A stretch of DNA of 63,773 nucleotides from contig DAIDDL010000002.1 of the NCBI GenBank assembly GCA_027309085.1, forward strand, positions 111,063 to 174,835, written 5' to 3'. This document shows positions 16,883-26,480 of this stretch, in pieces. The notes under the pieces are model-generated. The model did no database searches, was not told the DNA's origin, and worked only from the letters and a program-made list of their open reading frames with translations. A program made the translations under genes and the position numbers. The stretch is from Sulfobacillus sp. GTDB lineage: Bacteria; Bacillota; Sulfobacillia; Sulfobacillales; Sulfobacillaceae. Every line of letters begins with the position of its first letter. The stretch's first letter is position 1.

Positions 16883-18189
16883 CGGGCGCTTATTTCCCAG
16901 TTTCAATTTCGCATAGGGAGGCTAGGCATAAAGGATTCCTGCGGAATCTCCAGTTCTCCCCTTCACTTGCGTGGGGAGCCACGCTCTTGTTGACTCAACC
17001 GAGGCCGTAACCACCCCGCCGGGCTGTTTCCCAGTTTCTGTAACCCCTCACCTCGTTCACCATCTCCCTCAAAACTGGGGTCAATTGTTGGTTTTTAGAT
17101 GAGGTGGGCACATTTTCTCGTTGTGCTGTGCCAGCCCCCGGCTAAAGAATTAAGGGACCAGCATTCGACACCATGAAATCCAGCTATTTCCTTGTGATGA
17201 CATAAGAAGAACCTTTGGAGACCCACTCAATGAGGCATCTTGTCTCATGAAATCAAAAAACGTATATCAAACGGATATGCGGCGTAGTTCTCATGTTTCG
17301 CGGGGAGCACACTTACCCTCGGGTATGGCAACCCGTTTTGGCATAAGTTCTTACGGGAATTCCACCCACGACAGCTGCCACATGTGTGCCGAAAGCCCGT
17401 ACGCTGTGAGATATGGTGCCGTGAGCGTTCCACACATCCTTATCCTCGGGCGTTTTTCTCATTGGTAAAAGAAACTTGAGACGGAATATAAGACTGCTCT
17501 CTCAATCATTAAGCCTTATTCTGTAACCGTTTGTGAATTGAGTATGCAGTGGAAAACTTACCGGCATACAAATGTTGGAGACAAGAAATCGTCTCCGCAC
17601 GGTCTCGAAAATGATGGTCTTCTGGTCATGTCTCTCAGCATATTGCCGGAACAGAGCGAACATACTCGGGCCAAGTGAGTCTTTCAGCCGCTGAAAGACT
17701 CACGTATGCCGGGAGAACTCTGCGTCAGCACCGCCTATTGGTTATGGCTAGTCCCGTTTATTTGATTTGAATTGGCGCAAGGGTTTCAGTAAATATCTAG
17801 GCATTGCGGGCGGTTTTGACCACGGATCGACAGACACTGACGTTTCACTATGATATCGTTAAAAATATACAGAAATAATTCCCATTATTTACTTGACTGT
17901 GCAGGAATATGGCTAGAGGACCTCGAATCATTAGCCACGGAATTTTGACCTGAGGGGGAATGTTTAAGAAGAGCATGGACAAGCGTATGACGGATCATCC
18001 ATCACTCTACCAGTGACACGAGTGAGATTACGGGACGGTACCGATGGAAATAGGCCATGGACCGTTTTCTGGTTGTGCGGCGGATAATTATGGATCTTTA
18101 TTTCTATCAATGGCTAAACATATTGTCTTCACAGGAGATTCATCTAATAGCTGTCGTCGGGGGTCTTTTTAAGGAAAAGAGGACACCAA
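16883..18189. other. Gene-free 1.3 kb ahead of the glycan operon
   Basis: Opposed short frames only, none convincing. Contains the perfect inverted repeat at 17675-17703 and an AT-rich 3' part (17840-18180) likely to carry the promoter of the operon starting at 18190. I cannot choose a reliable promoter pair. Confidence 0.4.
17675..17703. repeat. 13-base perfect inverted repeat
   Basis: GTGAGTCTTTCAG (17675-17687), spacer CCG, CTGAAAGACTCAC (17691-17703). There is no T-run on either side and no gene end nearby, so an operator or mobile-element end is as likely as a terminator. Confidence 0.55.
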
Positions 18190-19170
18190 GTGATTAATGC
18201 CAATACAGAAAGCAATCCATCATATAATATTGTCGCGGTGATTCCCGCCTATAATGAGGAGAGGTTCATCGCCAGCGTCGTGCTTCTCAGTCGCCAATAT
18301 GCCTCCTCAGTCGTCGTCGTCGATGATGGGTCAACCGACCACACTGCCTATTTGGCGGAAGAAGCCGGGGCCCATGTTATTACGATCCCGCATGGGGGCA
18401 AGGCTGCCGCCCTGTCGGCCGGCTTCGCGTATGCCCAAACCCTCACCCCCTCGGCTGTGGTGACTCTGGACGGAGACGCGCAGCATGACCCGTCCGATAT
18501 CCCTCTCATCGCCGCACCGGTGCTCGACGGGACAGCCGACGTGGTAGTCGGTTCCCGTTTTCTCAACCGCCAGAGCCACATTCCCAGTTGGCGGCAGGTG
18601 GGTCAGCATGCCTTAACCTATGCGACCAACGTAGTCAGCGGGGTGGAGCTCACTGATTCCCAAAGCGGTTTCCGGGCCTTCTCCAATCATGCCCTGGCCA
18701 ACTTGCGACTAAGAAGCGATAACTTGTCGGTTGAATCAGAAATGCAGTTTGAAATACGCACCCATGACTTGAAAGTGTCCGAAGTTGGCATCAGTGTGCA
18801 GTATCTGGACAAAATGAAGCGCAATCCCGTCAGGCATGGAATGCAGGTTCTCGACACCATTTTGGGGATTATTTCCCGCCGACACCCGCTGTTGGTCTTT
18901 GCGCTTCCCGGTGTGCTGCTGGCCTGTATTGGACTGACAACGGAATGGATCGTGCTCCGCACTATCGATGCCCGCCATGTGCTGTTGATGGGCCATGCCA
19001 TCTACGGCGCGTTCTTAATGCTTACGGGTCTTGTACTCACCATCACGGGTGTTATTCTGTACAGTCTGGAGTCCCTTGTGTCCCGGATCCGTCAAGAGTT
19101 CGGTACAAACCCCATCCAGGCAACCGCTCCGGTTGGTGAAGCCCCCATACAGGGAGGAGCGCCGCTGTGA
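18190..19170 (+). CDS. GT2 family glycosyltransferase with C-terminal membrane helices
   Basis: 326 residues from GTG 18190. GT-A landmarks: VAVIPAYNEERFI at the start, VVVDDGSTDHT, and the donor-binding TLDGDAQHDP with its DxD-type acids. The last 100 residues hold two to three membrane helices (LLVFALPGVLLACIGL; LMGHAIYGAFLMLTGLVL). This is the dolichol-phosphate mannosyltransferase-like type that often uses a polyprenyl phosphate acceptor. First gene of a six-gene operon; its stop overlaps the next start by four bases. Confidence 0.85.
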   Translation: MINANTESNPSYNIVAVIPAYNEERFIASVVLLSRQYASSVVVVDDGSTDHTAYLAEEAGAHVITIPHGGKAAALSAGFAYAQTLTPSAVVTLDGDAQHDPSDIPLIAAPVLDGTADVVVGSRFLNRQSHIPSWRQVGQHALTYATNVVSGVELTDSQSGFRAFSNHALANLRLRSDNLSVESEMQFEIRTHDLKVSEVGISVQYLDKMKRNPVRHGMQVLDTILGIISRRHPLLVFALPGVLLACIGLTTEWIVLRTIDARHVLLMGHAIYGAFLMLTGLVLTITGVILYSLESLVSRIRQEFGTNPIQATAPVGEAPIQGGAPL

Positions 19171-20198
19171 CACTGTTCCCGACGTTATCCGTCATTATTG
19201 TTTCCTATCACAGCCAGTCTGATTTGGAACGGTGCTTGCCCTCCATTCACTGCTCCTCCCCTTTTGAAGTCATTATCGTTGACAACGATCCCGCCGACGG
19301 CACCGGAGAGTGGATACAGCACCATTACCCAGAGATTCAGGTCATCCCGTCGTCCAACAACGGATACGGGGCAGCGTGCAATACGGGGATGGAAGCCTCC
19401 CGCGGGGACTACTGGTGCGTTTTAAACCCTGACACGGTACTGTGGCCAGGGGCTTTGGACGCCATGCTGGAAACGGCCAGGCAAAATTACAAGGCGCTCG
19501 TCACCCCGGCTCTCATGCAGCCTTCAGGAAGCGTCAATGCCTACGGCAACGCTATGCACATCACGGGCATCACGACTTGCTCCCATCTCGGAGATTCATG
19601 GTCGGACACTCCGCGCCTGCGCTCTCCCCTGCTCGCCTCGGGTGCCGCGATTATGGCGACGCGTGCTGTGTGGAAAAAACTTGACGGGTTTGATTCAAGT
19701 TACTTTCTCTATATGGAGGACGCGGATCTGTCGCTGCGGGCGCGGTTGCAAGGTTTCGCCATAGTTTGCGACACCCACGCGCGGATCACCCATGACTACA
19801 CTTTGAACCTTACCCCTGAGAAATTTTACTGGCTGGAACGCAACCGCTGGCGGACTGTGTTGACCACCTACTCGACAGGCACCCTCATCAAACTCACGAT
19901 TCCCTTGCTCGTCACCGAGGCAGCCACGTGGTTCTATGCCCTGACCAAAGGACGGCGCTACCTGTCAGCCCATATTCGCGTATACATGTGGCTGGTCCGC
20001 CACCGCGCTGTCTGGCGGACAAAACGCTCTGCAGTCCAGCGCCAGCGCACCGTGCCGGACGCCGCCTTGCTCGCGTCAATGGAGACGGCTTACCCGCTGG
20101 GTCAGTTAGTATCCAGCCAGAGGCTGGCGCAGCGGCTGAGCCGCTGGTCCTCGTGGTTCTTTGGCTGGTTTTCCGGAAAGAAGGTGGTGCTCCGGTGA
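19167..20198 (+). CDS. GT2 family (rhamnosyltransferase-like) glycosyltransferase
   Basis: 343 residues from GTG 19167 overlapping the previous stop. GT-A markers: SVIIVSYHSQSDLERCL, VIVDNDPADGT, the acidic LNPDTVL loop, and YFLYMEDADLSLRARLQGF, the acceptor-site ED-D pattern of WbbL-like enzymes. A likely membrane-associated helix follows near residue 240. Expected to add a deoxysugar or hexose to a lipid-linked glycan. Gene order and overlaps (GTGA on both sides) indicate one transcript with its neighbours. Confidence 0.85.
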   Translation: MTLFPTLSVIIVSYHSQSDLERCLPSIHCSSPFEVIIVDNDPADGTGEWIQHHYPEIQVIPSSNNGYGAACNTGMEASRGDYWCVLNPDTVLWPGALDAMLETARQNYKALVTPALMQPSGSVNAYGNAMHITGITTCSHLGDSWSDTPRLRSPLLASGAAIMATRAVWKKLDGFDSSYFLYMEDADLSLRARLQGFAIVCDTHARITHDYTLNLTPEKFYWLERNRWRTVLTTYSTGTLIKLTIPLLVTEAATWFYALTKGRRYLSAHIRVYMWLVRHRAVWRTKRSAVQRQRTVPDAALLASMETAYPLGQLVSSQRLAQRLSRWSSWFFGWFSGKKVVLR

Positions 20199-21349
20199 AG
20201 ATTGCACAGGTCACAGCCACCTTCCCGCCATACATGGCGGGCACCGGCAATGTTGCCTATAACCAGGCCCGGATCCTCCATGAGCGGGGCCACAAGATCA
20301 CGGTCTTCACGGCCGCTCCCTCTGGGAGCGATGTCAAACCGGGAGCTTTCCCTTTTGCAGTGGAATACCTCCCAACTGTGTTCCGTCTGGGCAATGCCCC
20401 GCTGACTCCGGCGCTCTTGTACAAGTTGCGGGGATTTGACGTCATCCATCTGCACTACCCTTATATTTTTGGAGCGGAATTGACGCTGGCCGCCTCCAAG
20501 CGGTTTCATATCCCGTATGTGCTCACCTATCACAATCAGTTGCTGCAGCCGGGATCATGGAAACAGATTTTATTTTCCCTTTACAACCACCTTATGGAAC
20601 CGGTGATTCTGCGCCAGAGCGCTGCAGTGATGGCAGTCAGTCTGGACCATTTTCAGAGCCTGCATCGCCGTAACCATAATGAGCAGACTGTTGAGGTGCC
20701 AAACGGTGTGGACACCGCCCTCTTCCGCCCCCTCGACAAGGAGGCGTGCCGGATGCACTTAGAATGGCCGCTAGACCGCCCTATTGTCCTCTTTGTGGGG
20801 GCTCTGGACTCGGCTCACCAATTTAAAAATGTTCCCGTGCTATTGGATGCGGTAAAACAAGCGGCCAAAGTCAGCAATGTCTACACAGCCATCATTGGGA
20901 CAGGCAATTTACAGCCTTTATATTCGGCCCATGCAACTAGCGACGTTAACTTCATGGGACACGTGGATGACCTTCTCGAACCCTATAACGCCGCCGATGT
21001 GACGGTGTTGCCATCATCCACTCCAGAGTCCTTTGGACTGGTTCTAGTGGAATCAATGGCCTGCGGCACCCCGGTCATCGCGTCGGACCTGCCAGGGGTC
21101 CGGACCGTGGTGGACGAAGGCCACACCGGACTTCTGGTTCCACCGGGAGATACCCAGGCCCTCGCGCAAGCCCTGACCAGGCTGCTGTCAGAGCCTGCGC
21201 TCATAAAGCAATATGGCCGGAACAGCCGCCAACACGTGGAGAATAAATACCAGTGGCCGAAAGTGGTGGATCAGCTGGAACAAGTGTACCGGCAGGTTCT
21301 CGCGTCCAAGAATGCGGTATTGCCTCAGGAGGCCCCCTATGCAGGTTGA
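20195..21349 (+). CDS. GT4 family glycosyltransferase
   Basis: 384 residues from GTG 20195, which overlaps the preceding stop; the frame is open far upstream but that part covers the previous gene. Markers: VTATFPPYMAGTGNVAYNQA, the HLHYPYIFG segment, a VPNGVDTALF joint between domains, VLFVGALD, and the donor motif PESFGLVLVESMACGTPVI with its catalytic EXFGxxxxE pattern. Typical of PimA/mannosyl-type GT-B enzymes acting on the cytosolic face. The last codons overlap the next start by 11 bases. Confidence 0.9.
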   Translation: MKIAQVTATFPPYMAGTGNVAYNQARILHERGHKITVFTAAPSGSDVKPGAFPFAVEYLPTVFRLGNAPLTPALLYKLRGFDVIHLHYPYIFGAELTLAASKRFHIPYVLTYHNQLLQPGSWKQILFSLYNHLMEPVILRQSAAVMAVSLDHFQSLHRRNHNEQTVEVPNGVDTALFRPLDKEACRMHLEWPLDRPIVLFVGALDSAHQFKNVPVLLDAVKQAAKVSNVYTAIIGTGNLQPLYSAHATSDVNFMGHVDDLLEPYNAADVTVLPSSTPESFGLVLVESMACGTPVIASDLPGVRTVVDEGHTGLLVPPGDTQALAQALTRLLSEPALIKQYGRNSRQHVENKYQWPKVVDQLEQVYRQVLASKNAVLPQEAPYAG

Positions 21350-21884
21350 CGTTGTCCGGATTCCCTCGTCATTGCCGTCCATGGCGGCAGGCCCCTTTGA
21401 AGAATCGTGGAACCGTGTCGCGGATATTCTGTTTGCGGATGCGGCCCAGTCCGGCCTAGAGGCTCTCACCGTGTTTATTCCCATGACATGGTCAGATTCT
21501 GACTGGCTGACACTTCGCAGCGCCTACCTTCCCGATACCCACTCGGGGTTATCAGGCGCCGTTTGGATTTCCAATGATTCCATCACAGACCTCACAGGAT
21601 TTTCCCGGATTTACTGGGTGCACCAAGAGATCCCACGTGGAGAAAATATCAACCTAGGATCTCGCGTGGAGTCTTATGCCGTCTGGACACGTTCCTCGCG
21701 CTGGTGGGGCGCGGGGGTGCGGCTGGCGGACCTTATGCACGCCACCGCCCTCCGCGACCGCTGCATGAGCCGGTCCCAAGCACAGTTTGTCCGGCAAGGG
21801 GATCTGCTCTCTCAGTTTCATTTGGACATATACGACGGTCAGGAGGTGCCCCATGCCCACTCGCTTGCTGCAGGCAGTCGCTAA
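21339..21884 (+). CDS. Unknown operon protein
   Basis: 181 residues from ATG 21339 (AGGAGG is five bases upstream; the frame extends to 21213 but that would overlap the glycosyltransferase). Visible pieces: VFIPMTWSDSDWLTL, GAVWISNDSITDL, YWVHQEIPRGENINL and SSRWWGAGVRLADLMHA. No signal, membrane helix or known motif. It sits between a GT4 enzyme and the toroid protein and overlaps both, so it must act in the same glycan pathway. I do not recognise the family. Confidence 0.65.
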   Translation: MQVDVVRIPSSLPSMAAGPFEESWNRVADILFADAAQSGLEALTVFIPMTWSDSDWLTLRSAYLPDTHSGLSGAVWISNDSITDLTGFSRIYWVHQEIPRGENINLGSRVESYAVWTRSSRWWGAGVRLADLMHATALRDRCMSRSQAQFVRQGDLLSQFHLDIYDGQEVPHAHSLAAGSR

Positions 21885-23100
21885 CTTGGATGCATGGTTT
21901 GAGACGATGCGTCAGCCCGGCGGGTACGGGGGACCCGTGGCGCACTGGTGGCGTGATCAGTTTGTCTATACCGGGCCTGGTCTCGACTGGCGTTATGAAG
22001 GCATCCTGATGGGCTACAGCGATCTCTGGGACAAGACGGGGGATCCCATTTGGCTTGAGCGGGTGAACCGCGCCGCCAAGGACCTGAGTGACGGGCAACT
22101 GCCGGACGGCAGCTACCGCATGAGCCGGTTCGAACAAAATCCTGGAACCCTTGGCACACCGCACGAAGCGGCCGCTTCCCTTGGATTGCTGGTCAGTTTG
22201 CAGCGGACCGGCGATTTTACCCTGCTTCCCACAGCTCAAGGGAACCTGGACAACATTATCCGCCGTCTTTGGGATCCAGTAACCCGTGGGTTTACGGACC
22301 GTCCCGGTGTTCCGGGACGGGTGCCCAATAAGCTCGCCACACTGAGTCAGGCTTTATGTGCTCTGGCGCAAATTACCCATGATGACCAGTACTTGGTCTA
22401 TGCCAAGGCAGCCATCGATGATGTGGTCCGGTTTCGGGTCACCCGCGGCCATTTTCAAGGCGCTATCCACCAATATTCGGCGGACAATATGCGGGGGGAT
22501 AACCGGCTGTTCCCCTATTACAACGCCCGTTGTGTCGACCCCCTGCTGACAGCGGCAGAGGTATTCGGGGAGGAGACTTATGCGGCGAGCGCCCACGAGA
22601 TTCTAGAATTTCTGACCAGAACAATGACGGAAGACGGCAGCTGGCCGCAGATTGTCTATACATCAGGGAGCCGGGTGGACTATCCCCGCTGGATAGCGGG
22701 AGTAGCTGACATCTTATATGCCTTTCACAGGATGAACAACCCGCTGCCCGGTCCCGCATGGGACCGTTTGGTGGACAGTCAGTTGCCCTCCGGGGCGTTT
22801 CCGACAGCAATAGGATTTCAACGCAAGACATACAGTAAAGCCCCGCTGGATCCTCCTGATTACCGGGACCTTACGCCGGTGGCGGGATGGAATGACAAGG
22901 TGCTGCGCCTCTTGGCAGCCGTCCTCCCGGCACCAGCCAGCGTTCTTCCGGCACCAAGTGTTCATAGCTATTCCCGTCCCGCTCGCATCGCTTCCGAGGA
23001 GGCGGTGTTTACCGAGACAGCAATGGCGTTGCAGTACGGCAATCATTGCGACATCGAGAAATCTTCTGCATGGTCGAAAGGAGAATTCGTATGGGGATAG
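21853..23100 (+). CDS. Alpha/alpha-toroid protein, glycan-active enzyme candidate
   Basis: 415 residues from ATG 21853 with AGGAGGTG upstream. The sequence is built of repeated helix pairs with conserved turns (GYSDLWDKTGDPIWLERV; LGTPHEAAASLGLLVSL; LSQALCALAQITHDDQYLVYA; WIAGVADILYAFHRM), the pattern of six-helical-hairpin toroids found in glycoside hydrolases, unsaturated glucuronyl hydrolases and epimerases. No signal peptide, so it acts in the cytosol, perhaps as an epimerase or trimming enzyme, though an inactive scaffold is possible. Catalytic residues cannot be assigned. Overlaps both neighbours in the operon. Confidence 0.65.
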   Translation: MPTRLLQAVANLDAWFETMRQPGGYGGPVAHWWRDQFVYTGPGLDWRYEGILMGYSDLWDKTGDPIWLERVNRAAKDLSDGQLPDGSYRMSRFEQNPGTLGTPHEAAASLGLLVSLQRTGDFTLLPTAQGNLDNIIRRLWDPVTRGFTDRPGVPGRVPNKLATLSQALCALAQITHDDQYLVYAKAAIDDVVRFRVTRGHFQGAIHQYSADNMRGDNRLFPYYNARCVDPLLTAAEVFGEETYAASAHEILEFLTRTMTEDGSWPQIVYTSGSRVDYPRWIAGVADILYAFHRMNNPLPGPAWDRLVDSQLPSGAFPTAIGFQRKTYSKAPLDPPDYRDLTPVAGWNDKVLRLLAAVLPAPASVLPAPSVHSYSRPARIASEEAVFTETAMALQYGNHCDIEKSSAWSKGEFVWG

Positions 23101-24179
23101 TCATCGCCTTAGCTCTCATCATCATTTTTGCCGCCTATCACCTCTACCGGTTCACTAGACCCGTTCCTCCACAGGTAGTTCTACCCAGACCTCAGTTGCC
23201 GACGCATGTCCCGCTGGTCTCCTTTCTGGTCCCGGCATGGAATGATGGAAGACATATTCCTGAGTTTGTTGCCCATTACCACCAGCTCTCCTATCCGCAT
23301 AAAGAGTTGATTTTGTGCGTAGGCGGACAGGATGGGAGTTGGGAGATAGCGAAGTCCTTAGAGGCAGCCGATATTCAAGTAATCGAACAGGAACCAGGAG
23401 TAGGCAAACAGGTAGCGTTGCGGCATAGCTATCCACTGGCATCGGGTGATATTATCTATTTGACGGATATTGACTGCAGGCTAAATGATGATACCGTGAA
23501 TAACCTGTTGAGCGCGATGCTGCTAAAAGGATATAGTGCTGTGACAGGGTCATCGCGGCCATTGGAGATCCATAAGGATATTCCATTTGTGCAAATGCAG
23601 TGGGCAGTTGAGCAGCAGGTAGCTCCCAAAAACGTTAGCCTAACCACGGGGATGCTCGGACGAAATGCTGCTGTCACAAGAACAGCTCTGAATTTGGCAA
23701 CGGCCTTCAACGAAGACATTGCCTCAGGAACGGACTACTTTCTCGCCAAAAAACTAAGCAAAAGTGGGATATCTATTTGCTTTATTCCGGGATATCCTAT
23801 GCCTAGTGAGTATCCGGATACAGTTCCCATCTATATTCATAAGCAGGCGCGTTGGATCCGCAATGTATTTGTGCTGGGCCGACAGTTTCACAGTCGGCAT
23901 GAAGTGCAAAGTACTTTGAAGACATTATTGCTCCCTATCATCACCCTACTCCTGGTAATGGGGTCTCTCGTATCTGCTTTGACAAGCATCAACGTGTTCT
24001 GGCCTGTCTTAACGATCACCATGTCCATGCCCTTCCATTCGTATTTGAATCGAAAACTATATCTGAGACAAGCGGGAATCCAGAGAGGTGGACTTTCGGC
24101 GATCCTCCATTGGTATGCGGATGTCACTGCATCGTTAACGGCTGGATGGCAAATCCTCATGAAGCGACCGGTGTGGTAA
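23091..24179 (+). CDS. Membrane-anchored GT2 glycosyltransferase
   Basis: 362 residues from ATG 23091 (GAAAGGAG upstream). An N-terminal membrane helix (VIALALIIIFAAYHLY) precedes a GT-A domain: VSFLVPAWNDGRHIPEF, the DIIYLTDIDCRL acidic segment with DxD, then FNEDIASGTDYFLA and QARWIRNVFVLGRQF, the QxxRW-like processive synthase motif (here QARWIRN). Two to three C-terminal helices follow. This pattern fits a processive or polyprenyl-linked sugar transferase. Last gene of the operon. Confidence 0.85.
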   Translation: MGIVIALALIIIFAAYHLYRFTRPVPPQVVLPRPQLPTHVPLVSFLVPAWNDGRHIPEFVAHYHQLSYPHKELILCVGGQDGSWEIAKSLEAADIQVIEQEPGVGKQVALRHSYPLASGDIIYLTDIDCRLNDDTVNNLLSAMLLKGYSAVTGSSRPLEIHKDIPFVQMQWAVEQQVAPKNVSLTTGMLGRNAAVTRTALNLATAFNEDIASGTDYFLAKKLSKSGISICFIPGYPMPSEYPDTVPIYIHKQARWIRNVFVLGRQFHSRHEVQSTLKTLLLPIITLLLVMGSLVSALTSINVFWPVLTITMSMPFHSYLNRKLYLRQAGIQRGGLSAILHWYADVTASLTAGWQILMKRPVW

Positions 24180-24280
24180 AGTTTCATCCCTGCCGATCAT
24201 ACTTGAACGGTCATGCCCCTTGGTTGCCATGCCGACAAGCAGCTCGCACTCCTCTTGACGCTGTCATGAGCCGATTCTTC

Positions 24281-25102
24281 TCACATCCGCCGCCTACGCT
24301 CAAATCGTTCGAATAAAAGCCCGTCTATCCGTACACGTGGATCAGCGATATGTAAGTTATTCGCTACATTCCGTGTCAATCTAACCATCATTCGGTTCCA
24401 TCGAAATCGATCACCCCCGAAACTGGAATGTTTTGGATATGAAGCGCCTTCTGTTTCAGGATGCTCGTATATCCCTAAAGTGTATGAAGCTCTAAGTTTA
24501 TGTTTCGCTCTCATATAGGCATCCACCCGCTGTTCAAAAACCTAACTAATATGCGAGAGCGGGTAGCGCAGGCTGGCGATAGTGTTGTATTTATAGATTG
24601 AGCGTTTTAAATCTATGCGCCGGCACAGGAAAAGCTGATCGCTAAATCCATAGCCTAGAAAAAAATCGCCGACAATCTCATCCGCCTCGCTATCTATTCC
24701 GGGGCGCCACCAATTTGGATTAGCTACCAAGATACGAGAATCGGATTCCATTAATTGTATGGATAATTCAATCCAATTGACAGGCCTTTGCAAACGAACC
24801 TCCGAATCCCAATAGCAAAGCCAGGGACTTCCTGACAGGTAAACAGCGACTAATGCGCAATCCGAATAATGAGGAATACAATCCAACTGACGTTTTGTCA
24901 AACCGACACTTTTTAGGGCTAAATCAATATGGTTCGAGACAAATTCATAAGACGTTATCTCGTGGGTCGCCACGAGTCGCCGTGCAAGGCCTTCTACTCT
25001 ACCTTTGTCTATGACGTTATTGATCCGGACCATTTTTTTGGTAAAGGTATTTATTGTGTTTTGCGATCCGGCTCTATGAATGGCAGAGCAAAAGGGGACC
25101 AT
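24281..25102 (-). pseudogene. Glycosyltransferase-like gene split by an in-frame TAG
   Basis: Two minus-strand open segments lie in the same frame: 25102 to 24542 (ending YPLSHIS) and downstream to 24281 (VFEQRVDAYMRAKHK and on). Only a TAG at 24542-24544 separates them. The first segment carries CALVAVYLSGSPWLCYWDSEVRL-type sequence, which resembles a GT-A donor domain with an acidic DxE. The second ends in basic residues. The codons at the very start (MVPFCSA) fall in an apparent insertion-sequence end, so the true N-terminus is probably lost too. I infer an inactivated glycan-pathway gene. Confidence 0.55.
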
Positions 25103-25125
25103 CGTGACAACCGAAAAGGGGACCA
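25090..25125. repeat. Two direct 12-base repeats, possible IS21-type end
   Basis: AAAAGGGGACCA occurs at 25090-25101 and 25114-25125, separated by 12 bases. Short repeated AGGGGAC motifs of this kind are known at IS21-family ends. No istA or istB gene is present nearby, so at most a relic end remains. Confidence 0.35.
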
Positions 25126-25327
25126 GGGACAGGGTATCATATTGGCCTTTTCTGTAAGGTATCCTCTGAAAAAAATTTAGCGGGTCCGGTGCCTGAGGAT
25201 CCGATTCCGAGGCATAGCGAGGTTCTGGCCTGGAGGATGGTCACGCATCTTTTTGTGACTAAGGGCAAAATTTTTCCAGTAACCTGCTTTCAAGCATTCT
25301 CAAAATCACCACACGCAAGTTCAATCG

Positions 25328-26437
25328 TTAAGAAACTCCTAGCAGCAACAGTTCTTTAGCGATTAGGCTCGTCAATTTCTCTTGCGTATAGTGCGCCACG
25401 AACACTGAATGGGCGGACTTCCCGAGTTGGTCCCTTAGACCCTCATGTTCAAGTAATTCGAGAACAGAGTTGGCAAAAGCTTTCCCATTCATTTTACTCA
25501 GTGAGAAATCCTTCTGTGGGGCAACACGAATTCCCTCCGCTCCTTTAGCCGTCGATACAATGGCCTTTCCATAGCTCATAGCTTCTAAAAATTTGTATTT
25601 AGTTCCACCACCTATCGAAATCGGCACTACTACTAGTGTAGCGCGATGATAGTATTCGGCGAGATCTTTAACCGTTCCCGTCACAGTAATCTTTGGCGAA
25701 GCAAGTGCCCGCATCCAACTTGGCGGGCTGTGCCCTGCAAGAATTAGTCGCACGTTGGACCGAGTGGCCCAAACAACTGGCATAACACGATCCACTAGAA
25801 AGCGCGCCGCAACCTCATTTGGCCGATAGTCAAATGCCCCGACAAATAATATCTCAGGCACATTCATCTTACGTTGGTTAAACACTACGGCAGTGGGTAA
25901 CACATTTGGAATGGTCGCAACGTTTCTCAGGCCATATAGCCTTTTATATCTTGCGTGGTCTATATTTGACACGGTCCAAACCCTCGTCGCCTTGCGAAGG
26001 TAAATACTCTCGCCAATACCGAGCATAATCTGGTCTAGTATCGGCCGACGCAAACTTCGCATCATCTGCAAACTAAATTCAAAATTGGCAGTATACAAAA
26101 TCACAGGGATATGTGCACCAAGCGCCGACGGAACATAATCTGCAAATTGTGGATGCCTCAAGATGAGCAAATCTGGATTCATTGAATCTACCTGCTTGGC
26201 CAAATTCACCCATCTGTGGTTTGTTAAAAATCTCACAGGCCTCTCAAGCCTTCTCGGAACTACTATGCTAGATTCAGTGGAACTATATGTTACGCCATCG
26301 TCCAAGAATACCCGAAACAACTCATGCCCCAAGGTTTTTAATGCCGCAATTAAGGCAGCCTCTTGCAATGATCCTCCTACTGAACGCGTAACTGTTTCAG
26401 TACCACTTCCAGACGCAAACAAAATTCTTGCCGTCAA
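25328..26437 (-). CDS. GT4-type glycosyltransferase
   Basis: 369 residues taking TTG 26437 as start: the sequence from there (LTARILFASGSGTETVTRS) looks like a GT-B N-terminus and is preceded by GAAGAGGAAGG; the upstream 98 codons of the open frame overlap the next gene and look non-coding. Markers: EILFVGAFDYRPNEVAARFL, ITVTGTVKDLAEYYHRA and GGGTKYKFLEAMSYGKAIV. Layout matches the plus-strand gene at 15779, so the two may be paralogues for similar linkages. Acts at the cytosolic membrane face. Confidence 0.8.
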   Translation of the reverse strand: MTARILFASGSGTETVTRSVGGSLQEAALIAALKTLGHELFRVFLDDGVTYSSTESSIVVPRRLERPVRFLTNHRWVNLAKQVDSMNPDLLILRHPQFADYVPSALGAHIPVILYTANFEFSLQMMRSLRRPILDQIMLGIGESIYLRKATRVWTVSNIDHARYKRLYGLRNVATIPNVLPTAVVFNQRKMNVPEILFVGAFDYRPNEVAARFLVDRVMPVVWATRSNVRLILAGHSPPSWMRALASPKITVTGTVKDLAEYYHRATLVVVPISIGGGTKYKFLEAMSYGKAIVSTAKGAEGIRVAPQKDFSLSKMNGKAFANSVLELLEHEGLRDQLGKSAHSVFVAHYTQEKLTSLIAKELLLLGVS

Positions 26438-26480
26438 CCTTCCTCTTCTCCCATCGTCATCGCGAGTAACTAAGCTATCC

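Noticed and set aside
16883-17100. Two TTTCCCAGTTTC motifs as CRISPR-like or leader repeats
   Set aside because: Only two copies, about 140 bases apart, without regular spacing.
25081-25330. Complete IS21 element
   Set aside because: Only repeats resembling one end are present; no istA or istB and no opposite end.
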